A stretch of DNA of 64,000 bases from contig CM066300.1 of NCBI GenBank assembly GCA_033807695.1, positions 310,001 through 374,000 of the forward strand. The letters are read 5' to 3'. The DNA is from Daedaleopsis sinensis (lineage: Eukaryota > Basidiomycota > Agaricomycetes > Polyporales > Polyporaceae). This document shows positions 51,339-63,400 of this stretch, in pieces. A program made the translations under genes and the position numbers. The stretch's first letter is position 1, and each line of letters opens with the position of its first letter. The notes under the pieces are model-generated. The model was not told the origin of the DNA. It saw nothing but the letters and a program-made list of their open reading frames with translations, and searched no databases.

Positions 51339-54300
51339 GGGTCTCGCTATGAGTGGCAACGAGCAAGGTTAAGGACATCTGAGTCGTTTCTTTATGAACT
51401 ACGGACGAGCTTGATGTGTATGAACAGCAGTGAATAAATCAAGACAGGATATTTCCCATTTGCTTCTGATCGTGTTGCCCGTCTCGATCGGCGCACGCGG
51501 TGTGTCTGTGCAACATCTGCAAAACCTCCCCCTGCACATTAGAAGTGAATGTTGATAATTGTACTAATAATCACCCAGTAGTCGAGTACCAATATTTAGA
51601 GTGGTCCCCTTTCTAACGTAGCAGGAATAGATTCAATAAGCAGCAAAATAGCAATCGAGTAGTACATATTCTTCATCCAATACCTGGTGATATTTCAATG
51701 TGTGCCACAATCGAGAAGGTTACTCAAACATACTTTATTGCAGCAGATGGTATATAACAACATGATGCAATATAACATATCTATGCGGGATACAATGTAT
51801 GATATAAAGCAAGACCAGTCATAGATCTAAGTGATAGGGGGAACAGCAGACGTGCAGCGGTTGCACCCATTCGGAAAAGGGAACCTGGGCAGTCTCACTC
51901 ACATGTAATCGTGGCAGACATGTCGCACTTGAAAGTGATGGGCGGGGTGTGCTGACGTGTCAGTCTGCAAACCTGTTGGCAAAGTGCAAGCACGACTCAC
52001 GTGGGCTAGCTGTGCGGGCACACAGGAGAAGTAGATGATCTCACCTCATGCACGGGCCACGTTGTGGTTGAGGGCACACTATAGGTGACGTGGAGCAGGC
52101 GGGGACAAACTGAGAGTCGACGACCTTGAGTTTGACGATGGCAGGGGCATTGATGAGCTGCAGGGACCGAGCGAAAGGAACTGTGAGCGTGGAGTGTTTG
52201 GGGGGTGCTGGAGGAGTGGACCTCTGCTTCCTACGCTGCACATGCGTGCTCCTACCGCATTGTGAGCTCGCACTCTTTGTGGTCGTGGGGGCGCCGGCCC
52301 GGGGCCACCATGGGGAAGGCAGGGAAAGGGTCGAGGCGCGAGAGCAGGGGTGGGGGAGGGGGGCGGTGATGCATGATGAGACCCAGGCCAATATATAGAC
52401 TGAATGGGACGCACCTTGTCAAATATCATCCTGAAGGAACTTCCCTGCAGTGTGCACCCTTCGGCGGCAGCAGCCGGTGTGGTGCTGTGATGTGTAAACT
52501 AAGATGTCAGTACACGGATACACAGCAAGAACTTCGGCTTAGTACTAGCCATCGGTCGCTCTGAAGCCTCTTAAGTCTTTTGGAGCGAAAAGAAAAGCCG
52601 CAGGGGTAGTCGGAGGCGGAGGAGGAGGAGGGGAGGAGGAGGAGAGACAGCCCACGGCGACATGATGTGGCGAGTTTCAAACTCCGACCGGGTGCCCCCG
52701 ATGAGGCGCCCAATGGGGGCGTGTGCCTAAGTCCGACTCCACTGTACGTACAACTCGGACCTCACATTTCTATGCTCACCGGCAGCTGCTTCAAACTTGG
52801 ATAGCCATCCGAGTCTCTTGAGGCACCTACTAATGCACTATATACCTTCTTATAACATACATATGTATATACCCTCCCTTTGTGTACCGGTAGTAGGTAT
52901 GATTATGTAAAATGAGGACAAATGTTGATCATTTAGACAGACAGATATTATAGTAGCCCTGCATTAGGTAAACCGTTCGAAAAATTCGGAACACAGTAGT
53001 ACACAATAGCATGGTAGCACGAACTAGATGCTAAATGTATATAATCTACACAACTTAGGAAAGGGGGTTTTTCCTGATGAAGACCGTGCATGCCGCACAC
53101 TAGCGATTCGCCTTGGTAACAATCGTACACAACCGTCATGCACCACGTTCTCCGAATTTAGTCTAGCTAAGGTAGGTCCTTTCTACACAGAGAGCGTGAT
53201 ACCGCGATGCTTACAGTGACTTCGTCTCCCTACAGACTCGGTGTTGCCGGTTCCAACCTGGTTCCAACCCTCCTGCTGCCATTTATGATTTCACGCCGGC
53301 TACATATATATGGCTTGCAAGTGCCAAGTGGTCCCCCGCGTCCTTCCTCATCTCACCACTCTGCGCCGGCTGCAAGAGCTTTATCCTTCAGCCAACCCTG
53401 TGCGACCCTCGCGATCCTCTATCTCCAACTGTGCACCGCGTGGCTAGCCACCCCCCGCAACAAGCTAGACATGTCAGAATCGCCAGTGAACAGCGGGTCA
53501 TCTGAGAGGCTACGAGTATGTTCAGTGTAAAGTTGTTTAGACAACGCTGTGAACCCAAGTTCTCTGCACATACATACACGGTAGTGCCGGGTCTTAAACT
53601 TTTAAGCTAAGTAGTAGTCGATGTCCAATGCCCTAAAAAGAGTACACATGTATGGTCACATCCGCAAGGGACCTTCCGCGATCTGAATCCAGTCATCCAG
53701 CAGTGGTTAACCCAGCTTGGTCTGCCGGTTGCGTGTCAACTGTTAGGCGCTTGTAACGCTTAGTCACGGAACACGGAGTCGCGTTTGGAGTTACAAAGAA
53801 TTGGCAGGCGCCTCCCTCCCTCCGGGCCCGCTGAACGCTGGTGACATCAAGGTGACATGATCGTCCTTCGTCCTAGAGCTACCTGAGTACTTAACCTGAC
53901 GATGCGGCTACGCCACTGCAAAGGGTATATCTTCTACTTGGATATAGTCGTCGCCATCGAAGTTTGTCGCTAACACATCTCGTTTTAACGCGCTGCTGAC
54001 GTCCTACGAAGAGGCTTGACTATTACCACGTCGGACGCTCCATCTGGGTTATGGACCCTGAAGATGGGCCTCGGGCATTCCTACTCAAAACCGAAGAAAG
54101 TCCGCCTCGTCTCCCGGACGATGCATCGGAAGAGTCAGCATTTCGTCGTCCGTTCCGCACCGCCATAGCTCGGACTCCTTCACATGCATACAGTTCATGT
54201 ACGCCGGTCCTCCCCCTCAGCCGGGCCCTCTCGTTCTGATCCAACGGATAGAGTGTCGAAGAAGGCTGGTTCGTTGCCGACGAAGGTGGAGTTTTTTTTC

Positions 54301-54784
54301 ATTCAAGTCGAAAGCTGAGTCCTCGTTTGTCCGAGATGAGCCTCCTCATCTCGGTCGAAAAGCAGTCGAGGTACGAGCAAAGCTTCGGCGCTTGTAGACT
54401 CGCGAGCAAGAGACGACACGGCAAATTGCAGTCGCCGTCGTCCACCTCAGCCGAATACAGGATCGGAGCCCACTCTTTCCGCGACAAGAATGACGTTTGA
54501 CAATGCATCCACGAGGTCACCGTATATGGAGTTATATCCATCGCAGTCGTAACCCCCACTCTCTGTAGGATTGTCCCAAGACGAGCGACTCCACGCTGGA
54601 AGTATGTTAGCTGATGCTTTCTTGGACCATCATGCATCAGATTCATAGGTGTACACTATCGTGTTGGAATGAGATAACGCACCGACGCTGTGAAACTCCC
54701 CGCATTGTCCTACAGAGGTCGTTATAGCAATATCTAGTTCGCGACCGTCTCCTAACGTTGCCCTCCATCGCCGCAAAATCACCA
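51339..54784. other. Long stretch without a confident gene
   Basis: 51.4-51.9 kb and 52.8-53.2 kb are A+T-rich. A minus-strand candidate around 52429-52040 has a TATA-like tatatattgg and gtaagt-like sites, but its frame is not conserved over plausible exons. Around 53.2-53.5 kb and 54.0-54.4 kb only short unrelated frames occur. Confidence 0.4.
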
Positions 54785-57470
54785 GTCAAGCTTCGCGTCT
54801 CCGCACCCGTCACCTCCACTACCCGCACTATCTATGCCAATCTCTACCTGCACAGATTCCGCAGGCTCAACCACCTCAATCCCCAGTGATCCACTTCTAC
54901 TCTGCACCCTGTCCAACACCTCCGCCGTCGCCTGCCGGACCATCCACTTCAACGTCCCGATGACCGCGTCCAAAACGGCAGGCTCAGGAAGGAGCAGCAG
55001 CAGATCGTCGCCGTCAGGGTTGATATCGAAGGTGATCACTCCGTACGAGGAGGTCGTTGAGGCATTCTCTAGTCGTGAGCGCGAAGTTGCGCTTGTGCAT
55101 CGGGCCTGGCGCGACAAGAGTCAGTGCATATCCGTGATCGTGACCAGGGTCGCGAGCAGACGTACAGGACACGTAAAGAGAGCCGGACTGAGAGTCGTCG
55201 CCGATAATGCCGTGGTCAAGCACAAACGCGCGTATGTGCGGACACATCGTGCGGACGCGGTCCGCGCGCAGTGGACAGCAAGCTTTATGTCAGTGACGCG
55301 TCCAACACCCGCCTGTCTCCGAGTGACTGACCTGCTGTGTCGCAAAGTAACCGCGTCCAGGGACGCGAAAATGGCGATCTGGCGTCACCGTATCTCACAG
55401 CTGCGGACCGAAAGGTGGCTTGATTGAGCGGTCGACCACGCAGTAAGTAGCTTGCGCTGCCATGGCGAAAATAGTAGACTCACGTCGTCCCACCGTCCCC
55501 GGCTACCAAATCACTGGTCGTTGCCAGCTTGCGCCACGTCCACTCGCTCTTCGGCGTAGCAACTTCTGTTTCCCGCAGGACCAGCGGCGGTGTCTCTTTC
55601 GACCAGTTCGCTGGCCACGTCTGGCCGCGCTCCACGATCTTCTCTACCTGGCGGACCCGCTCGTCCTGCCAGCCGCAGTATCGTTGATTTATCACTCAGA
55701 ATCCGAATGAACATGCAAGGCACCGTGGCGCGGACACACCGTATTCACAACTGGCGGAACTGCTTCTGGTGCTCGGCGTCCTCGACGACCGCCTTCCATT
55801 CGTCGAAGTACGTACCGACGACCTCCTCCATGTCGCGCTCGAGGTCCGCACATATGCTGAGCTCGTCGTCCATGACGACCCTGCGCAGTTTCTGCATGGA
55901 CGTCAAGGCTTCACGTTAACGGCCGCAGGGGAAGAAGAACGTTTGCGACACGACGCACGTCTATGCCTCCGTCCATAGCCTCGAGCCAGCGGGTGGTGCG
56001 GATGTAGTACATGTTGAACCTGTCCAGGACGCGGACGTGGCGCGACGGGGGCACGTCTGCGGCTAGGAGGGTCCCATGCCGCGGCATCGCGCCTGTTGAT
56101 GTTGGCTCTGCCATCAGAACGGAAACCACGTCAGACTTGTACGCACCTCCGTTCCCGCAGACGTATACTATGCACGCATCCGACGCCCGTCAGACATCAC
56201 AGGATGCTATAAGGGAAGGAAATGTACTCACTGTTCCAGCCCTTGTCGGTCGCGATCAGCCCGAAGTCCTTCCCCTGTGCCTCGGCACACTCGCGCACGC
56301 ATCCGCTCACGCTCATCCCACCAACGAGGTACTTCCCGTCCGTGCTGGAGATGTACCTGTAAACGAGCCAACGAAGATTAGTCAGAAGGTCCGATTAAGT
56401 CATACAAATACTGACTTCTTGTAAACTCCAGCAGACGGATCGCGGTACGTCAGAGCCTCAACAGGACCTTCCGCCGCGGCCACAGCTCCGTGTCGCTTCT
56501 TCGGTGCGGAAGCGTCGTGTTTCACTGGTTCTGTAGCTTCTGACTGAGACAGTGGAGCAACGGATCTACCGACACCCTTCTCCGCGGAAAACTCACCGGC
56601 GAAGGAGGCCACCTGCGAATTCGCAATTGAGACTGTCAGCAAGCGCGAGTAACCTGATCAGGAAAAAGGACACACATCTACACCCATGAGCTTCAGCTTC
56701 GTAGACAAGTCCGGAGTGTTCTACCATATCATCCCAAAATGTCAGTCAGTCCAAGGCCTGAGAGGCCACCAAGAGCGCACCATCTGCCGCGGCTTGAATG
56801 TCCCCACTGCGGTCTCCGCCTACGTGAAGTTGAACGCGAGGATGTCCGCCATGTCGATCCCGGGCACGATCAGCCAGTACGTGTTGTCCCTCCAGCTCGC
56901 GCACTCCCCAATCGCATACACGTCTCTCGCGCTCGTCTGCAGGGAGTTGTCGACGACGACGCCCCCGCGCGGGACGCACGCCAGCCCCGACTTGCGCCAC
57001 GTCGTCGCGCGAAGTGATCCCGATCGTGAATATGACGATGTTGCAGGCCAAAACGATTCCGTCCGAGAGCTCGACGCCGGAGAGAACCCCGGTCTCGTTT
57101 GTGACGAGGCGCTGGACGGAGGTATTCCCGAGGAAGCGCACGCCCATGTTCTCGATCCGCCGGAGGACGATCTCGTCTCCCTGCGCATCGAGCTGCCGGG
57201 AGAGAGGGAACGCCTTCGTATACCGCTTTCGCTGCAGGAGACCGCCTCCCAGGACGACAGCCTGAACGCGATGAGCGGGTCGGGGTGTACCCAGCGATCC
57301 AGAGGAGGGACGCTACTCACCGAAGCTTCTTTCATTTCCTCCTTCTCAGCATGCGCGAGAAGCTTGTTGACGTCTGCGATGTGGATGGTCGCATACCATC
57401 GGTGTTGAGGGTGATGGCGACGAACAGACCGTTCGTCGGCGCACAGAGCTCTCTCAAAGAGGCGGCGCCC
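54785..57470 (-). pseudogene. Nitrite reductase [NAD(P)H] relic
   Basis: Assimilatory nitrite reductase reduces nitrite to ammonium with FAD, siroheme and Fe-S centres. Reading the minus strand, pieces appear in the proper order. These are IADVNKLLAHAEKEE, the FAD/NAD part (VVLGGGLL; MGVRFLGNTSVQRLV; PRGGVVVDNSLQTSARDVYA then IGECASW), then VEALTYRDPSAGVYKK, DGKYLVGGM, the siroheme-domain words CVRECAEAQGKDFGLIATD and VCGNGGA, then LDRFNMYYIRTTRWLEAM. A Rieske-type tail follows (CPHIRAFVLDHGIIGDD, PMHKRNFALTTRECLND, LDAVIGTLKWMVRQ). Some introns remain, so the copy is DNA-derived. Several frameshifts and a large internal loss, which joins DGKYLVGGM almost directly to CVRECAEA, make it non-functional. 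The N-terminal nucleotide-binding part is also missing. Confidence 0.8.
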
Positions 57471-58463
57471 GCTAGCTGGCAGCTATTATCAACCAACCAG
57501 CCGTGGAGCGTGTAGCCCAATCATTCTTACAGGTAATCTCCGGATGGAGGCGGGCAGGGATCCACTCCAAGCTTAAGGTAAGATCGTAATAACCACTGTC
57601 GGACAGAAAGACCACGCACTGAAGTTGATTTCGATGACGTTTGTCAACGATCCTCGGCCCTGTCGGCTATAGCCGCGATCGGGGACGGGCCTCTGGGGAT
57701 GCGCGACGATGAGGTAGAATAGAGGCTACGACGACATTGTGATTCGCTCTGTCTCGTCTTCCATGGCCCGGACCATGGGAGATTCGAGACTTGGGCGCGT
57801 CGACGCCGTACTAGCATCAGCTTCTTGACGCTTTTTCCTATAACAGCGAAGCAGTCATTAAGGTATGAGTTGTAGGTAACTGTAACAGATAAGGTGAACC
57901 GTCGGTCAAGTGCTTGCTGACCCACTTCAACAAGTAGTGATCGATATGGGGAGAGTTTATTCCTGTTCCTCTCGGGACGATGAAATTATTGTCGACTTCC
58001 GCCATGGCTGCCCCAGCGCAGCTATCACGAGAAAGGACGTGAGAGCTCTGCTGCTGTCGGTGGAGCTCAGCAGGACCATGTTATATCGAACTTGCCAGGT
58101 CAGACGTAAAGAGCAGAGATACAGCGTTTGAGACGGGCTGCTGAGCATTGATGCAGAGAGAAGGGGGAATTAGAGCTGGATACAATACACGACAGCAGAC
58201 GACAACAGCAGACGACGATCCCAGGGCCGGATACAACGATGAGGGGTCTGGTCGAGAGAGATTATACGATCGTTGGTCAACGAACGAGAGTTATGATTCT
58301 GAAACGATTGCGTGCATGGTCAGTGTCTGTATTCAGCTAATATCTTGCGAAGCACGTACTTGGTCGCCCTCCCAGTCTGAGGACGTCCCTGCTCTAGACT
58401 TCCTTCAACCTCCTAACCCCCGTTCTCTAGTCCGTCCATCCCAGAGCCACGTCAGCTCCGTGC
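57471..58463. other. Spacer without a convincing gene
   Basis: Short open frames lack domain features. The segment serves as the 3' flank of the small minus-strand gene at 58464. Confidence 0.4.
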
Positions 58464-58682
58464 TCATGCTGGGATCATGAGCTCTCCCCATGTCCGCATC
58501 GCCGCAATGCCTCCGAAGAAGACAACGACTGAGGTGAGGATGCTGAGGTTCCCGGGGAGGTTTTCGGGCGAGAAGATTTCCTCGCGCATGAAGCGGGAGA
58601 TGGCGGACTCGTTGGGGTCGTGGATGACGCGACGTTGCGGTGCGCCAAACGGTGATGGACCAGGACCTGCTCGGCGAGACAT
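58464..58682 (-). CDS. Small single-pass membrane protein, Tom6-like (72 aa)
   Basis: This is a single exon. The N-terminal 35 residues are polar with basic residues (MSRRAGPGPSPFGAPQRRVI, then SAISRFMREEIFSPENLPGN). One hydrophobic segment follows (LSILTSVVVFFGGIAAM), and then a short tail, MRTWGELMIPA. The layout of cytosolic head, one helix and a WGEL.IP end is like fungal Tom6, a small subunit of the mitochondrial outer-membrane TOM complex. The match is from memory of the family pattern and is not proven. The gene lies 259 bp upstream of, and divergent from, the helicase fragment at 58942, which also begins with a mitochondrial-type presequence. Confidence 0.65.
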   Translation of the reverse strand: MSRRAGPGPSPFGAPQRRVIHDPNESAISRFMREEIFSPENLPGNLSILTSVVVFFGGIAAMRTWGELMIPA

Positions 58683-58941
58683 GACGAGTGATTGTGGTGG
58701 AAAGACGAGGACGAGGAGTAAGGGGAGGGCGAGTCAGAGGTTGATGACGGCGAGAGACAAGTTCTGCCGCTGAGCTCGCTGTGAGCGCTAGGCTGGAAAT
58801 CCTCTGGCGCAGAATGAGCGTCAACTTGTGCACTTTCTTCCGTCCCTTCCTCCATCTCCTCCATCTCCTCCTCTTCGTTGGCAGACCATCTTATACGAAT
58901 CAATACTGCTGCTAGACAGTCTTCTCTTGGATCCTATTGCT

Positions 58942-60411
58942 ATGCCGCTTCTGACTTCTCGTATCGCCTCTCGAGCAGCCAGCTTGCCACCGGAACTGGT
59001 CATCGCGTGCCTTCATACTTCTGCGCCATGTCTCATCAGTACAAGCTTGGCACAACTTGCTGCAGCAAGTGAGTAATCTCCCTGTCACTGCCTGTGAATA
59101 TATTCGACAGTCTCCACTCGGGGCTCTCTGCGAGATTGACTGACAAAACGTCGCTTCATAGGACCTGCTCCCTCCCGTACCCGTCTCGTCAAGACTTTGA
59201 ATCCATCTTCACGCGGAAAGATCGAGATCGCCCCTTCGTTCGTCCGAGAGGACGCTCCACATGTTGGTCGCAAGACATTCGAGGACAGGGCGAGGCCGAA
59301 ACGACTCGGTACTCGAGAACAAGACCTGCAGCGGTTCGGCAAGTTACCACCGTCACTCACTCTATCGCGACCTCGGCGAGACGACCGTCTTCGTCAGGAC
59401 CGTGCTCCATCTCCGAGCAAGCCCAAAGTTGTCAACCCGCTCAGTGAAGAGTTCGACATTTCCAAGCGGTCCGCGTCGACGAAAGACCTGCCCAAGGAGT
59501 TCACCTCGCCGCCGCTCATGGATGGGCTCTTAACGTCGATACACAACGTCCTCGGGCGGGATGCCCACCCGACTCCTATCCAAGCCTTGTCGATAAAACA
59601 CCTCGTCGGCGCCGAGACAGACCCCGCTCACTATCACGAGTATCTCCTCGCGTCCGAGACGGGGTCGGGGAAGTCGATGGCGTACCTCCTGCCCGTGATC
59701 CAGGACCTCAAGCAGTCGGAGACGAGCAACACGCAGCGGCGCGGCGATCCCTCCGCGCCGCGCCATGCGATGAACCCCCGCGCACTCGTCCTCGCGCCTA
59801 CACACGAGCTCTCGCGCCAGCTGTCCGGTTTTGCGAAGGAGCTGCTGCACAATGTGAAGCTCCGTGTGCTGTGCGCGTCGCGCACGAACACCCCGTCCCG
59901 CAAGAACGTCAGCGCGTCGAAGATGGCGGACGCGCTGGTCGAAGGCGAAGATGGCGTGCTTGAGCCGTCGGACGAGATCCTGATGCGAGCGGGGGGCCAG
60001 TCGCATCCTGTGGACATCGTCGTCGGGACGCCGTCGAAGGTGCTCGAGCTCGTACGGAGAGTGCGCAAGGTCGTGCTGCCGTTCCTGCCCGCGATGCCGG
60101 GTTGGCGCTGCGGTGCTTTGTACCTGTACTTAGCAATCCATACACGTCTGCGGCGAGCGAGCAGGGGCGGTCCGCGCCGCGGTGATGGCCAGAGAGATGC
60201 AAGTCGCGAGATGCAACTCGTAACTCTGTCTCGTACGTTGACTGGAATCTGGACGGCGGGTCTGTACGAGAAATCGACTGGATTCTGGACGGTACGTTGG
60301 TACGAGAAACCGACTGCAATCTGGACGGTGGGTCTGTACGAGAAACCGACTGGATTCTGGACGGTGGGTAGGAGTAGGTTGGCACACAATCTGGGCGGTA
60401 GGTGGAGGTAG
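58942..60411 (+). pseudogene. MRH4-type DEAD-box helicase, N-terminal half fused to a repeat-coded tail (copy 3)
   Basis: The exons are 58942-59068 and 59162-60411 (intron gtgagt...ttcatag). The start, MPLLTSRIASRAASLPPEL, looks like a mitochondrial presequence. The DEAD-box N-domain follows without defects: a Q-motif region (PTPIQALSIKHLV), motif I ASETGSGKSMAYLLP, motif Ia ALVLAPTHELSRQL, and VDIVVGTPSKVLEL. Homology stops at 60048, before motif II. The frame stays open for about 120 more codons of unrelated sequence, including a 12-residue tandem repeat (for example TGFWTVRWYEKP). The product would be a 458-aa chimera without motifs II-VI, so helicase activity is lost. The first half is the best preserved of the three helicase copies in the window. 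Confidence 0.82.
60240..60372 (+). repeat. 36-bp minisatellite, about 3.7 copies
   Basis: Units start at 60240, 60276, 60312 and 60348. The consensus begins gactggattctggacggt and continues with a ggtctgtacgagaaacc-type end. The 36-base period keeps the reading frame, so it encodes a 12-residue repeat in the chimeric frame of the truncated helicase. Confidence 0.85.
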
Positions 60412-63400
60412 GTGGACGGTAGGTGGATGTACTCGTATGTAGACTGTAGTTCGATAATCTAGACAAGTGGTGCAATCCAGACAAGTTGCACAAGACGTAC
60501 TGTGGGCTACAGAACTCGTATTCTCAAACACAGAGACGGACTCGCTGTGCACTGGACACAAAAATGGCACGAACGCACGGGCGTCGATATAACCATATTG
60601 GGCACGGGCAGTCCCGCGCTTCGCCACCTCTCTCTCAACCACCATCGCTCCCGACCGCCGTGTTCCCGCTGTCCGCTCGATTCCCCGCGTACTGACTGAT
60701 GCATGCGGGTGATAGCTGCGCAACGCTCGAGGCACATTCAGCGCCCCTGCTGAGATCCAGAAACACAGTCAGTCTCAATCACTTGACTCGGAACTTTGCA
60801 AAACGGCGTACCTCGACCGATGCTGCCGCCCGTCCTCCCCGAGATTGAAGACGACGGAATGGGCTCGTTCAGCCCGGCCTCGGATAGCCCAGAACGACCA
60901 CGTCGAAGGCACAGAGCCGTGCCAGCGACAGTCTCGCTGGGAGACAATGTGCGGCGCAGGACATGCAACAAACAGTGAGATCTCCAGTCCTGCAGCGTTC
61001 GCTAATACCACTCACCTCACGACCACAGTCGCTCAGCACTTATCATGGTACGTCGCCGTGATGCGGACAGTGCTGATCTCTGAGCTTTGTAGCATCTTTC
61101 AAGGGTTCGCCTCGCGATCTTGCGCCGCCGCCACTCCGAGGCCCGGAGTCCGAGCCGCCCGCCGTCCAGGGGCTCCGCCAGATCTACCGCCGCCATTCAC
61201 CTCCGAGTTGAATCTGCGCCAATGGACGTGCGACGGTGAGTGATCCCGACGCGGACTCCGCCGGCAATGCACTCGCCGCTTGCAGTGTCCGCCATTGTGT
61301 CCCGCTGCACGCTACAGCCATCGTGCCCGCTAGAACACACGATAGCGAGGATGGCACACAAATGTCCGGGACAATCACGCACGTCCAAGCGACGGTCCGA
61401 CTGCCAGCGACTCGGACGTTGGTCTCGCCGAGAGATACATGCGCAGGACCTGTGTCGACCGCCGGTGAGTGCGTGAACGTTCCACTGCCTGGAACATCGA
61501 GCTCACCTTGCTACCAGCGCCGCGTGCCGCCGCCGCCGTGCGCCTCGCCGATGACGCGGGACTCCGGAGTGCCGTGATGACCGCCGGCAACGACGGGGTC
61601 AGTGCATATTCTGCGCGACTCTCCCGACGCTCGCGTCGACAAGAGGCGAGCTGCAAGCAGACACAGCAGCCGGCGAACGCTGCCATGTCGTGAGCAAACC
61701 GCACTAGCCGGCACGCTGGATACCGATGTGAGTGGCACGTATCAGATCCTATCCCGAAGATACACTCACTATGTGTCACAGCTAGTACATGGACGCTCGG
61801 ACGTGTCCCGACGCACGATAGGTCGGGCCCGCGCACATCGAGCGCGATCGAGCGCTCTTGAGGTCGGACAGACCGTCTCACAGGGTGCCGTGATGACCGC
61901 CAGCAACGACGGGGTCACCGTGCGCACACACGAAGCCGCGCGTGACCTCCGGTCTGTGGCGACTTCCGACTATTAGATGTCCCGCATCAGTCGACGACCT
62001 GCGTAAGAGCTGAGCAAGGTACGTACTCGTCTGTCTGGTGTCGAGCTCGTCGACTGCGTCGTCCGACCTCCGCAAGCTCTAGGCCGGCTTCGACGCGGGC
62101 ACGTCGATCACAGCCTAGGTCCTGCCGGCTGACCAGGATGACTCTGCAGGGACAGAGTCAGTTCGTTGGCATCGCGGGTTGAGAGATAGGGCACACTCAC
62201 AATGACTGTCGTTCTATAAACGTACGTGTAGACCGCGCTGATGACATTCTCCAGCCCAGGAACCGTCTGGCGAAGACGTCCACTGTGAGCGCCGCGTGCG
62301 TCGACGCGAGCCGTCTGCCAGAAGGACTTGGCTCAGCACGGGCGACGCCTTCTGCTGTGATCCAACGCGACCACATGTGTGCGCTGCACGCGGCTCTACG
62401 CCGGCGGATACAAATGTGGGTGAGCGACGCCGAACCCGGCGAACATCGACGATCGGTATGACACTCACCGGGCGCCGTCGACGCTCTCTGAGCGGACGTC
62501 GAGCGTGTGTGGCCGCCGGCGACGTCGCGGTACGTGTACGAGATCAGGAGGTGAGTGTCGGACCACGTCTTGCCGCGTCGCCGGAGTGGTTGGAGAGAGA
62601 GAGGTGAGGGTAGGAGAGAGAGGCCCTCGCTGTCGATGTGCTTGGGGAAAGGATGGACGAGAGCGAGCAGCGAGAGTCGGACCCCATCGCGTCGGCCCTC
62701 GCCAGTGGGACAGTGCGTGGTGAAGGTGAGAGGGAGAGTCCCGGTCAAGCTCCAGACCTTTGTTCCCACAGTGCCTGTACCATCTGCCGCCCACCCTGCT
62801 GCATGTGGCTAAACTGGATATTCCGACGCCGCCCCGGGCCCGAGTATGTCAGAGCTAGAATGTTCACCTCCAACTCGGAGTCTGCCCTCCTCGTTAGCAT
62901 TGTACTACAGGATCTGTTACTAGTCGTATGCTTTAGGTGCCGTGACAGTTGAGTAGACAGTTCACTCGTGCAGACACTGTATCTTTCTGCCTTATTCCTG
63001 TGGCAGCTACTAGGAGAGCTATGTCTCTAACTCGATGACATTGATACCATATGGACATCACGGTGTGAACATTCCAGAGTGTGGGTCCCGAACAGCTGAC
63101 ATTCTCATCCCTTTCTTGCGACCTCTACCTCTCTGCGTGCACATCATACAGTGCTACTAATACCATGACATATCACTATTCAAGAAGATGCTGCTGCATC
63201 ATGCCCAAAAGCTGCAGGAATATTCAGGCTGCAGGCGAGCTCATGCTGCGAGCACAATTGTGGTCTTAATGACTCGAATCATCCTGTTCGCTTGCCGCAA
63301 TGTACCTAGTCCCCGAGCTTCCCGAGTCGCGGAAATTCTGACCGGACGGTACGTACAAGAATTGATCGGTCTCTTGAGTTGTCAATGTGACCATGAGAAC

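Noticed and set aside
52040..52429. Possible minus-strand gene with a TATA-like word
   Set aside because: No exon combination gave a stable frame with recognisable content.
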